A stretch of DNA of 14,036 bases. Source: Chrysochromulina parva (Eukaryota; Haptophyta; Prymnesiales; Chrysochromulinaceae). The stretch is taken from contig PJAB01001502.1 of NCBI GenBank assembly GCA_002887195.1, positions 1 to 14,036 on the forward strand, read 5' to 3'. Every line of letters begins with the position of its first letter. Position 1 is the stretch's first letter. The position numbers and the translations under genes were made by a program. The notes beneath the pieces are model-generated. The model was not told where the DNA came from, did no database searches, and saw only the letters and a program-made list of their open reading frames with translations. This document shows positions 1-9,700 of the stretch, piece after piece.

Positions 1-243
1 GTCGATTGTAATGCAGCCATCCGAGTCGAGGTCGAGCTCGCTCATCAGGGTTGCGAAAACCACGTCATCGTAGCCTTGCTTTTGCAATGCGCTCTTCAAC
101 TCATCGCAAGAGATGGTCTGATCGCTGTCGACGTCGACCTCCTTGAAGATCCTCGTCGGGTCTTGCCACTGGAGCGTCTCCGGCGTGCGCACCTCGACCC
201 CATCGACAGGATTTGGCGCCACCTTCGTGCCGGCGCCGCCCAT
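1..243 (-). CDS. EF-hand calcium-binding protein, N-terminal part (runs off window)
   Basis: The frame opens with ATG at 243-241 and stays open for 81 codons to the window edge; an in-frame TAA lies upstream and no other ATG lies between, which fixes the start. Residues 37-48 form a canonical EF-hand loop, with D37, D39, D41, T43, S45 and E48 at coordinating positions 1, 3, 5, 7, 9 and 12. A second loop starts at residue 71 (D71, D73, D75, G76, then hydrophobic I78); its position-12 residue falls outside the window. Pairs of EF-hands are typical of calmodulin-like calcium sensors, or of an EF-hand module at the N-terminus of a larger protein. The first 30 residues show no signal peptide or other motif. 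What follows cannot be seen. An intron within this stretch is not needed to explain the frame. Confidence 0.85.
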   Translation of the reverse strand, partial: MGGAGTKVAPNPVDGVEVRTPETLQWQDPTRIFKEVDVDSDQTISCDELKSALQKQGYDDVVFATLMSELDLDSDGCITID

Positions 244-584
244 CCTCGAGTGAAGGAAGGTCCTGTACACTGAACAGCACTGTGCTTGTTCCCAGTGAAA
301 TTAAGAAGCGGGGTTTCGTCAATGGATCTGCGTCGGACGTCGCCAACGTCACGGCCGACATTATGTTGTAATAACCCGTACCGGGGTCGTTCGACATTCA
401 CAGGTTCTGACCAGTTCTGCTTTTGTTCACACACGCTCACTTTCGACTTCGGACTTCGTTGGTTTGTTGGGGTCGCCAGATTCACCCGAGGAACTGTGCT
501 TCACATGAAACGGGGAGCGTTGCACATCGCGCGTGAACCCGTGAAGATCTCATCTGAGTTCCTTTGGCTAATATTTCTACATTT
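244..584. other. Intergenic region between the EF-hand gene and the glycosyltransferase-like gene
   Basis: This 341-nt gap is less GC-rich than its surroundings. It should hold the 3' UTR and terminator of the gene ending at 585 and the promoter and 5' UTR of the gene starting at 243. I see no clear AATAAA and no convincing TATA box; apparent open frames here are short and lack protein-like composition. Confidence 0.6.
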
Positions 585-3310
585 TCAGAAGTTGGCGTCG
601 CAGAGCGCTTCGAGCCAAGGCGCGCTCTCACCATGACGGATGCCTCGCACCTCGCGCAGCAGCCGTCGTATGAGCACATCCTCGTGCATTTGGAGCGCAA
701 AGTACGCGGTCCAGCCGTGCGGATCGCCGGGGTGTGTGAAGAACTGGTCGGGTCGCATCGCCGGCGGCGCTCCCTCTCCCAACCGAGGCCCACCGGCTCG
801 GCGCACGATTTCGTCAAACCACGCGTCGTCCTGAGCGCCATCCTCGCCCGCGTGGACGCTCGCGTTGCGCGCCGCGTCGTCGTGGCGGAGCGCGCCATGC
901 TGGGCGCATGCTGTTCGGAGCAGACGGATGTCGTCAGCGACCGTCGGATCCGTCGATGGCGCCGTGCTGGGCGCCCGGGGCGGCGCCTGCCCGGCCGCCT
1001 GCCCGGCCACCTCGGACCGCCCAGCACGGCGCGTGTGCTTCGTGTGTGCATGCGGAGGCGAGGCCGCCGCACACAGCGCCGCCCGGACACGGTTGCAGCC
1101 GGCGGCACGGCCGGTGCGCTGAAGGACGCTCGGAGAGCGCGGTCGCGCCGTGAAGACGTTTCCGGCGGCGTCGGTGGGCACCACCCCCGCCAGGGCGGCG
1201 CAGCCGGCGGTGGCACACGAGCGTGCGATGCAGCAGGCGACGCAGCTGCCGGCGCCGTGTCGGGCGCGCGGTGCGTCGAGCCGTCGGCGCCGTGTCGGGC
1301 GCGCGGTGAGCAAGGAGCTTCGTGAAGAGGCGTCGGACGATGGGAAGGGGAAGGCGCCTGCATGCAAGTGCTCACCACGGCGCCATGGCGACGGGAAGAG
1401 GTCAACGGTCGCCGGGCACGGGGCACCTGCTCGGCACGGCGCGCACCTGAAGGCGGGCTCGAAGGCGGCGCACGCGTCCGGGGTGGAGGTGGCGTTCTGG
1501 ACGGGAACCAGCGCAGAGCACAGGACCGGCTGCTCAACGCCCTCCCAATCAAACGCCCGGCGCAAGTCGGCTTCACGCTCGTCGTCGCGCCGTCGTGGGC
1601 GCAGCCGTACAATCTGCGAAACGCGCCCAAGCCGACCGGTCCACGTACCTGTGGGGAGAGCGAGCGCCGTGCTGAGCACTTGCATGCGCACGTGAGGGAC
1701 TGTGACACGTGCCCGAGCCGACCGATCCGCTTACCTGGAACCGCTGCCCTCACCGCCGTGTCGACGAGCAGCACCTCCGGCGGCAGCATCAGGCCCGTGT
1801 CGACCAGCTGCACATCAAACCGAGCAAAATGCGAACGCATCAGGCAATGCGTAGGCATCGACCAGCCGTCCATATCGGGGAACTCTGCTCGGTAGCGCGC
1901 GTTGCAATTGCGTGGGCATGCCAGCCGGACCGGCGTCATCGCTCCGCCGCTCGCGCCGCCGCTTGTTGCGCCGCCGCTTGTTGCGCCGCCGCTTGTTGCG
2001 CCGCCGCTTGCGCCGTCGCTTGTTGCGCCAGTCACGTTCGTCGGCGCCCGCATGGTCTTCAGAACCGGCCAGAGCGCGCGCGGCACGAGCAGCAGCACAT
2101 CATCCTCACTCACGATCGTCTGCGGGCTGAGCCTCGCCGCCATTGTCGCCAATCGGCCCCCATCGGCGACCGGTACCTTGAAGACTTGATCGGTGCGCAC
2201 CTAATGAGGGGGCAATCATACTGATGAGCCAGGCAATCAGCCCTCGGCGACCGGTAACTTGGAGACTTGATCGGTGCGCACCTTGAGCATCGCGTCGTAG
2301 ATGTACGGCGCGCCCTCATCCTCGTGCTCGGCCCGGCGCGCACCACCACGCTCGGCGCGGCGCGCCTCGTACTGCTCGATGAGCTCGACGCAATCTGCCC
2401 AACGGCCGAATTGGGCAGTCGAGGGCAGCCCGCAACTAATGGGCTCCGGCACCGTGCGCAGGCGCACTCCGAGAGGGCGCAGGCCGGTGAGCGCCGTGCC
2501 GAGCAGCTCCGCGTGCGCCGCGGGCGCCTCCCACGGCCCCGCCGCCTGCCGCTGCTTGGTGGATCGCCAGCTAAAAGACTCGCGCCATTGACTCGGTGGG
2601 AAGAGATCCGACGCATCTGTGTAGCGGTGCGAGCGCGCGGCGGCGCCGTAGGGCGACTCCTCGGGCCCGGTCGAGAGCACGACGAAGGCGTCGAGGCCCG
2701 GCTCGGCGCGCGCGCCGTGGGTGCGCCCCAGCACATGCTGCTCGATACTCCTCCACACGGTCGGGTGCACGAGACTGCGCGGCATGCCCGCGATGCATAC
2801 GGCGACGCGCGCTGCCCGAGCCGAGGTTGGCGCGGGCACGGGCGGCGGCGGTGGCCGTCGCTGATGGCGCTGCTGCACCTGGAGCCACGGGAAGTGCGAC
2901 GCGTTGCCGATGCGCGGCCGAGGCTGCCGACGAAAGTGTGGCCGCTCGTGGCTGCCTCGGAGCGGCTCCGGCATCAGGCAGTGCTCTGCGCACGGCGGCG
3001 CGAGCAACACGCCGGCCACGCAACCGCTAGCTGGGTGGGCTCGATGCCGTGGCAGGTGCATCTTCATGCAGCATCGCGACGCGATGAGCGGCGACGCCAC
3101 GGGCAAATACGGCGCGTTGCACACGGCCGTCACATACGTCCACGCGAGGCAGCCGAGCGTGGCTGCACAGAGCTCGCAGCACTCGTCTGCGGTCGACACG
3201 GGCTCACACGGGCCAAGTTGCGCGGTTGGCCGTAGCCAGCTGCCGTCGGGGTCGCGCGCCGTCGGCATCAACCACGAGGCGTTGGATGTGTGCGAACAGG
3301 CCGCCAGCAT
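585..3310 (-). CDS. PAN/apple-like and glycosyltransferase-like protein, 3 exons, 852 aa
   Basis: Exons in sense order are 3310-2282, 2200-1735 and 1648-585 (stop TGA at 587-585); lengths of 1029, 466 and 1064 nt join in frame. ATG 3310 is the first ATG after an in-frame TAA near 3384. Residues 35-97 are Cys-rich (C35, CC44-45, C48, C54, C64, CC80-81, C97) around the stretch LAWTY, resembling PAN/apple-like modules. After a proline-rich linker (152-162), VAVCIAGMPRS (169-179) looks like the first beta strand of a poorly described glycosyltransferase-like family. Further on, RTDQVFKVP and a D-rich EDDVLLLVPRALW stretch fit the same fold. Exon 2 then encodes ATSGG repeats. The junction AMLK|VRTDQVFK restores this domain exactly, the best support for intron 1. 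Exon 3 is Cys/Ala/Arg-rich with little recognisable until a compact C-terminus (about the last 60 residues). No clear signal peptide is visible. Function is inferred only from motif resemblance; a surface or Golgi glycan role is plausible but unproven. Confidence 0.72.
1353..1384 (+). repeat. Family 1 cassette core in opposite orientation, between GGCGCC hexamers
   Basis: The plus strand reads TGCATGCAAGTGCTCACCAC at 1359-1378, with GGCGCC on each side (1353-1358 and 1379-1384). All other family 1 copies in this window read this way on the minus strand, so this copy is reversed relative to its host gene. It lies in exon 3 and adds residues around GEHLHAGA in frame. The right GGCGCC resembles the normal continuation of the cassette; the left one may be a short target duplication. 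The pyrimidine/CAG part is missing. In gene sense it creates GTGAGC, a good donor-like sequence, so an unrecognised intron starting here cannot be excluded. Confidence 0.7.
1649..1734 (-). other. Intron 2 of the glycosyltransferase-like gene (86 nt, family 1 cassette)
   Basis: Donor is CCAG|GTAAGC at 1734 and acceptor CCCCACAG|GTACGTGG at 1649, phase 1. The first ~30 nt of the intron (GTAAGCGGATCGGTCGGCTC and on) are a diverged copy of the first ~30 nt of exon 3 (GTACGTGGACCGGTCGGCTT and on). Splicing removes the first copy and gives ...AAVP-GTWTGRLGRVSQ. The rest of the intron is a family 1 cassette. Confidence 0.85.
1953..2028 (-). repeat. 15-nt coding minisatellite (ATSGG repeats)
   Basis: About four copies of a 15-nt unit (sense GCAACAAGCGGCGGC), with partial copies at the edges, encode an Ala-Thr-Ser-Gly-Gly tract inside exon 2 of the glycosyltransferase-like gene. 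The period is a codon multiple, so length changes keep the frame. Confidence 0.9.
2201..2281 (-). other. Intron 1 of the glycosyltransferase-like gene (81 nt, family 2 cassette)
   Basis: Donor AAG|GTGCGC at 2281 and acceptor CTCATTAG|GTGCGC at 2201, phase 0. The first 38 nt of the intron (2244-2281) match the first 38 nt of the next exon (2163-2200) with two mismatches. Between them lies a 43-nt spacer with two family 2 acceptor-like stretches. An in-frame stop occurs if the intron is retained. Confidence 0.9.
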
Positions 3311-3339
3311 TAAAATACATGTTCTGTGCGGCCGTTCAT
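3310..3339 (-). promoter_or_regulatory. Upstream ORF overlapping the start codon (TAATG)
   Basis: ATG at 3339 opens a 9-codon frame ending in TAA at 3312-3310. The last A of that stop is the A of the ATG used for the 852-aa protein. If the transcript starts upstream of 3339, this TAATG overlap would allow termination-reinitiation control. The transcription start is unknown, so the role is inferred. Confidence 0.4.
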
Positions 3340-3532
3340 GTGTGAACGTTAACACGCACACGTGTGAACCGAATCTAACTTCTTACTGCCAGCTCCCTGT
3401 ATGAATGCACATGGATGTTGAGCACAGAGGGCTTCTGCACACTCAGCTGGAGGTGAAAACTAAAGCGGTGGTCGGCAGGGCGCCGCGGCTCCTCGTGTGC
3501 CCTCCACTTCTAAGCCGCGCGCACTGAGATCT
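3311..3532. other. Intergenic region between the giant gene and the glycosyltransferase-like gene
   Basis: This 222-nt gap separates the stop of the giant coiled-coil gene (3533) from the ATG at 3310. It must contain the 3' end of one transcript and the promoter of the next. Positions 3300-3420 are richer in A+T than the flanks and hold a TATTTTAA-like stretch just before the start codon. No conserved polyadenylation signal is evident. Confidence 0.5.
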
Positions 3533-3659
3533 TCAGAAGCGCGGCGGCGGCGGCCCAGTCGCCGGCCTGGCCACGGCGGTGGCTCCCGGCCGAGGCGAGG
3601 CGTAACCGCCGTAACCGCCCCCCGGGGATGGTGTGTCCATGCCGCCCGGCGCTGGATAC

Positions 3660-3703
<44 letters not shown>

Positions 3704-6700
3704 GTATCCATACGAGGCGCGGCCGGCCGCGGAGGCCGAGGCAGTGCACGCGCGAGGCGACTTGGGAGGGGTGCCCGGGGCAGCGCCCGGGGCGGCGCCC
3801 GCCCGAGGCGGTGGCGGCCGTCGCTGCGGCGAAGCGAGAGCGACCTGCCGATCGGCGAGGAGGAGCGATGCGAGGTGCACTAATGAGGCAGGCAATCAGC
3901 ATGCAATCAGAGATCATCAGAGCGACCTGCCGATCGGCGAGGAGGAGCGATGCGAGGTGCACTAATGAGGGAGGCCATCAGCATGCAATCAGAGATCATC
4001 AGAGCGACCTACCTGGAGTGACTCGAGCTCCTGCGCGAGCTGCCCCACCTCATGGAGCGCCACCTCGCGCTGCGAGGTCACTCGCTCCGCCGCGAGCTGC
4101 TGCGAGCTCCGCTGCATCTCGGCGTGATCTCGCTCCTCCTTGAGCACCGCGTACGCCCTCCGGATCTCGGCGAGATCTCGCTTGGCGGCGACGAGCGCCG
4201 CCTTGGCGGCCTCCTCTCGCCGCTTGGCCTCGTCGGCTGCCTCCTTGGCCTGCGCGAGCGCCTGCCCCGCACCCTCCTTCTCCTGCCGTATTTGGGTCGC
4301 CTGCCGCTTTTCAGCCTTGAGTCGCTGTGCGGTCGCCTGGTGCGCAGCCGTCTGTTCCCTGAGCTCCTCGCGCACCTGGTGAGGGAGGCCATCAGAGGCC
4401 ATCAGAGGTCATCAGAGGCCATCCGAGGCCATCAGAGATGATCAGAGGCCATCAGAGGCCATCAGAGGCGATAAGAGGTGATCAGAGGCGATAAGAGGCG
4501 ATAAGAGGCGATAAGAGGCGATAAGAGGCCATCAGAGGTCGAGAGCATCTCACGCACAGCCGCGAGCGCCTTGGCGAGCTTGCGCGACTCGCGATGCGAC
4601 CCCATGAGCTCATCCGCCTCCGCCTCGGACACGTCCGCCGGCCGGCCGAGAGCGACGAGCGCCCACCGGTGCAACGCGCGCGCACACCTGTGGGGAGAGC
4701 GCGCCGTGGTGAGCACTTGCATGCATACGACGAGCGCCCGCAGGTGCGACGCGCGCGCGCACCGATCGCGACGGATTAGAGGCAATCAGAGGCAATTAGA
4801 GGACAATCAGGGACAATTAGAGGACAATTAGAGGCAATTAGAGACCAATTAGAGGCCAATTAGAGGCAATCAGAGCGCGCGCGCACCGGTCGCGACGGAC
4901 GCCACAGCGGAGGAGATGTTCGAGACGGGCGGCGCCCGCAAGCCTTCGGGCCTGCTTGCCAGCGTCGGCATGGGCGAGCACCTGTGAGGGGTTCGTCAAC
5001 GGCACTCAGAGAGAGGCACGCACTCAGAGAGGCATGCCGAAAGGCGAGCACCTCGCCGCGCTCGAGCGCCGTCTCGGTCATCTCGAGGGCCTTGCGCGCG
5101 TGCGCCTCGGCGGCATCCGCGCGCGCGCTCTCGGCGTCCTTGTCCGTCTTGAGCTTCTCCATCGCCGCGCGGTGCAGCCGCGCGCGCTCGAGCGCGGCTG
5201 CTTCCCGAGCGGCGGCGTCCTTGCGATCGGCCTTGAGCTCGGCGATCTCGCGGAGCAGCGTCGAGCGCTCCTGTGGGGAATGGAGGGGGGGGCGCTGTGG
5301 TGAGCACTTGCATGCAAGGGCAGGGCTCGGCGATCTCGCGGAGCAGCGTCGAGCGCTCATCACAGCGCGCCGTTGGGGACGTCGCTGCTTCGCGTTGCCT
5401 CGAGCGCTCATCGCAGCGCACCTTTTGGGACGTCGCCGCCTCGCGTTGCTTCGCCTTTTCGCGCTCGATGGCCGCCTCGGCGTCGGTCTTGCCCGCCTTG
5501 AGCGCCTCGCGCGCCTCGCGCAGGCTGCGTGCCAATCCGAGGCAATTAGAGGCAATTAGAGGCAATCAGAGGCTATTAATTGAGGCCATCATCAGAGGCC
5601 ATCATCAGAGGCCATCAGAGGCACTTGGAGGCACTCACCTGCGTGCCAATCCGTCGCGCTCGGCCTGCAGCGTCGCCACCGTCTTGCGTAGCGACCCCTC
5701 CTCGAGCGTGCCCGACACGGCGCGCTGCGCCTCGGCCTGGGACGTGGCGAGGGAGGCCGCGAGGGCTGTGCGCTCCTCACGAAGCGTCGCGAGGCCCTTC
5801 TTGAGCGCCTTCTCGCGCTCGGTCGCCGCGTCGCGCTCGTACCGGAGCCGTTTCGATTCCTCGAGCAGCTCCTGCATGCAATGAGGGAGGCCATCAGAGG
5901 CGCACTCAGAGGGGCGCGCGCTCAGGCGCGCTCAGGTGCGCTCAGGCCTTCATTGAGATGGAATCGAGATCGAATCGAGGTCGAATCGAGATCGAATCCG
6001 AGTGTTTCGTCGCGCACCTTGGCACCGAGCAGCCGGGCGGTTTCGCGCCACGCCCAGAGCACACGGAGGCACGAGCCGCCCCCAAAAGGAGAGAGCCACA
6101 CGACGCGCTGGAGCTCGAGCAGTCGTGCGGTGCGACGCCCGGCGGCCTCGACGGTCGTGGCCTTTAAGCCGCCGGCGCCGGCGCCGCCACCGTTTGCCAT
6201 CGCGGCGGCAAAGGCGCTGTTGGCGGCGGCGAAGGCGGTGGCGCCCCCGGGCTGAGCGCCGTACTGAGCGCTCACGGCACTCGCGCTCGAAAGCGTCGTG
6301 CTGAGCGCTTGGCGTTCGGGCACCGGCTGCAGCGCGAGCGCCGTGCCGAGCGCGTGGCTCGGCGGCGGCGGCAGCGACGCGCGCGTCGACGGCGGCGCAC
6401 GCGGCGGCGGCGAGAGCGAGGGCGAGGTGACGGGCGGCTTGTCGCGCTCGTCGCGGCGCTCCTGTGCCGTGTGGAGGGTGTGGAGGGTGTGGAGGGTGTG
6501 GAGGGTCCGTCGGAATGGGCAATTGGGCAATTGGGCACCGGCGCTGTGGTGAGCACTCGCATGCACGGGAAGGTCATCAGTGGCAATCCACGTACCTGGA
6601 GGGTGCGTCGGAAAGGGAAGTTGGGCTCGGGCCCACTCGAGGCGTAATCAGTGGCAATCAACGTACCTGGGGGTTTCGTCGGAAAGGGAAGTTGGGCTCG

Positions 6701-9700
6701 GGCCCACTCGAAGCGTAGTAGACCCATCGACGGAGCGCCTCCCCCGCCACACAGAGCCAGGAGGCGGTGAGGCACGCGTCCAACCGGCGCGCCGCCGCGA
6801 GCAGCTCCGACTTGCTCAGTTGCTCCTCTAGAGAGGGTACCTCGGCAAGCACCTGATGACGAGGGAGGCCATCGAGGGTGTGAATTGAGGCCATCATCAG
6901 AGGCCATCATCAGAGGCTATCATCAGAGGCCGATTCAGATACCATCTCCCGAGAGCGCATCTCCCGAGATCGCACCTCCCTGGCCCTCAGCTTAAGGGAG
7001 ATCGAGGGCACTCAAGGGAGATCGAGGGAGATCGAAGGAGATCGAGGGAGATCATGTGAGATCAGGGGAGATCGCACCTCCTTGGCATCCCTCAGCTCGC
7101 GCCGTGCCGCGAGCGCCTCCGCCGCCTTGGCCTTCGCGTCCTCCCGAGCGCCCTCCGCCTCCCGCGCCGCCCCCTCGAGCTGCTCGCGGAGTGCGGCTTC
7201 GCGTGCTGCCGCGGCCGCGCGCGTCGCTTCGTGTGCTCGATCTCGTTCGAGCTCCTGCGCGGCGCTCGCGGCCTGAGGGCGCTGTGGTGAGCACGTGCAT
7301 GCAAGGGCAGGTCATCAGTGGCCATCCACGTACCTGGAGGGTGCGCAGTCGCTCGTGCTCCGCCGCCGCCGCCTCCTCGAGCTCCGCCCGCAAAGCCGCA
7401 CGCGCCTCCGCCGCCGTTGCCGCCTCCGCCGCCGCCGCGGACCAACGGTCGCGCATCTCGTCCACCTCGCGCTCGACGGCGCTCAACTCGGCGCTCAGCG
7501 CCGCGCGGACGGCGTCGGCGTCGGCGAGCGCCGAGTTGAGCGCGAGGTTGCCGAGATGGCGCTGCTCGTCGCGCTGGCGGAGCGCCGTACCGAGCGCCGA
7601 CTGGAGCCGCTGCGCCTCCATTTGCGTGGCGCCGAGCTGTCGCTGCACCTCCCTCTGCATCGCCTGCAGCGCCGCGTGCTGCTCGAGCTGCTTCTGGGAG
7701 CCTTCCACGAGCGTCATCGAATCGAGCAGCTGGGCTCGCAGCTCCACCTGATGAGGAAGGCAATCAGCGGTCATCAGAGAGGTCATCAGAGGTCATCAGA
7801 GGTCATCGAATCGAGCAGCTGGGCTCGCAGCTCCACCTGATGAGGAAGGCAATCAGCGGTCATCAGAGAGGTCATCAGCGGTCATCAGAGGTCATCGAAT
7901 CGAGCAGCTGGGCTCGCAGCTCCACCTGATGAGGAAGGCAATCAGCGGTCATCAGAGAGGTCATCAGAGGTCATCAGAGGTCATCAGAGGTCATCGAATC
8001 GAGCAGCTGGGCTCGCAGCTCCACCTGCAGCCCATCTGCGTGGATCCGAGCCTGCGCCACCTCCACCTCCACCTCGCCGAGCGCCGTACTGAGCACGCGC
8101 TGCGACGCCTCGAACGCGCGCACGTGCGCGCTCATCTCGGCGACCAGCTGGGCGCGCGCCGTCTCGGTGCGCTCCCGTTGGGCGCGCGCCTCGAAGGTGA
8201 GCGCCTCCATCGCCTCGTCCGCCGCCGCGCGCGCCGCCTGCGCCGTCTCGAGCGCGCGCGCGCCCGCCTGGAGCTGATGGCGGAGGTGGCCGAGCTCACC
8301 ACGGCGCGGCAGCTCGGGGTGATTCTCGAGCCGCTCGAGCGACCTCCACGCGCGCTTTGCCGTTACGAGCCATCCCTGGCTCGTCATTTGGCTCGTCGTT
8401 TGGTCATGGCCGATTGGTGTGGCCTTGGGCCGCGGCCGATCGGCCGCCGCCGCTGCGCCCGCCGCAGCGCCGAAGCCACCTATCTTTGCGGCGGCGGGCG
8501 GGGCGGCGGGCGGGGCGGCGGGCGGGGCGGGGCCGTCTGCGCTGCTTCTCGCGCTTGCCGCGGGGGTGGGCGTCGTCTTGGGCACCAGGCGTTCCTCGAG
8601 GGCCGCGAGGCCCTCCGCGAGGTCGTCGAGCGCCGAGGCGGCCGCGTACCTAATGAGGAAGGCAATCATCCTAATGAGGGAGGCAATCATGATAATGAGG
8701 GGGGCCATCGTCCTAATGAGGGGGGCATCCATCCTAATGAGGGAGGCACTCCTCCTAATGAATGCCTCACTCCTCCTAATGAATGCCTCACTCATCCTAA
8801 TGAGTGCGCCACTCAATCCTCCGCGAGGTCATCGAGCGCCGAGCCGGGCGCGTACCCGTCTTCGAGGCGCAGCGCCGCCGCGAGCTCAAGAGCAGCCGCA
8901 TGTCGACGCACCTGTGGGGAGGCGAGGGCGCCGTAGTGAGCACATGCGTGCTTGGAGAGGGCAGCCGCATGTCGACGCACCGCATGCCCCTGCTCGGCCG
9001 CCGCCTCCTTGGCCACCGCCAGATCGCCCTCGAGCTGCGATCTCGCGGTCTCGAGCTGCGATCTCGAGGCCGCCAGATCGCCCTCGAGCTGCGCCGCGCG
9101 CGCGCGTGCCTCTTCGACCTCGGCGGAGAGCGTGTCGATCGTCTGGTCCGCCACCAACAACGACTCCGCCACCTGATGAGGAAGGCAATCAGAGGTCATC
9201 AGAGAGGTCATCAGAGGTCATCAGAGGTCATCAACAACGACTCCGCCACCTCGGCCGCATCAGTCTCGGTCTTGAGACGCAGCTGCTCTTCTGCCGCACA
9301 GGCGGCCGCCTTGGCCGCCGCGACCTCCTTGGCAACGCGCAGCCGCTCACGTAGCGCCGCCCCTTGCGTCTCCTCGGCCCCGATGGCAATCTGCACCAGC
9401 GCGCGAGAGGGGAGGTGAGCAGCAGTCGAGGTCCCTCCGAGGTCCCTCCGAGGTCACTCCGAGGTCCCTCCGAGGTCACTCCGAGGTCACTCCGAGGTCA
9501 CTCCGAGGTCACTCCGAGGTCACTCCGAGGTCATCAGAGGTCACTCCGAGGTCATCAGAGGTCGCGAGCACACCTGCACCGCCGCGAGTGATGTGAGCAG
9601 TTGGTCGAGCGAGGCAGGGAGCGCCTCGTGCAGCGGCGGCAGCGGCGAGGTATGCGTGAGCGGCACGAGGCTCGCGTGCACCTGATGAGGGGGGCAATCA

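Noticed and set aside
564..1325. Long open frames on the plus strand across the whole window
   Set aside because: They lie opposite minus-strand exons, are Arg/Ala/Gly-rich as expected from GC-rich antisense, read straight through the intron repeats, and show no conserved motif or coherent start context.
4382..4540. CRISPR-like array
   Set aside because: The units are about 10 nt with no unique spacers, and the setting is a eukaryotic intron.
5271..5358. GA-AG splicing as the general rule
   Set aside because: Every proposed intron has a frame-consistent GT donor. GA is considered only as an alternative at 5271-5421 and 13644-13721.
6462..6666. Separate gene starting near 6566 on the minus strand
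   Set aside because: The open stretch reads through a family 1 cassette and a 10-nt minisatellite; the coherent coding part begins only after the CACAG acceptor at 6462.
8912..8950. Very short introns running from the GTGCTCACC inside the family 1 cassette to CCCCACAG
   Set aside because: They would be only about 30-40 nt, would leave both flank copies and GCATGCAA in the message, and in several cases break the frame. Starting at the duplicated exon GT gives perfect protein continuity.
8892..8980. Ordinary DNA transposon target-site duplications
   Set aside because: The flanking repeats vary from about 9 to 38 nt and no terminal inverted repeats or transposase are visible. A fixed short duplication would be expected.
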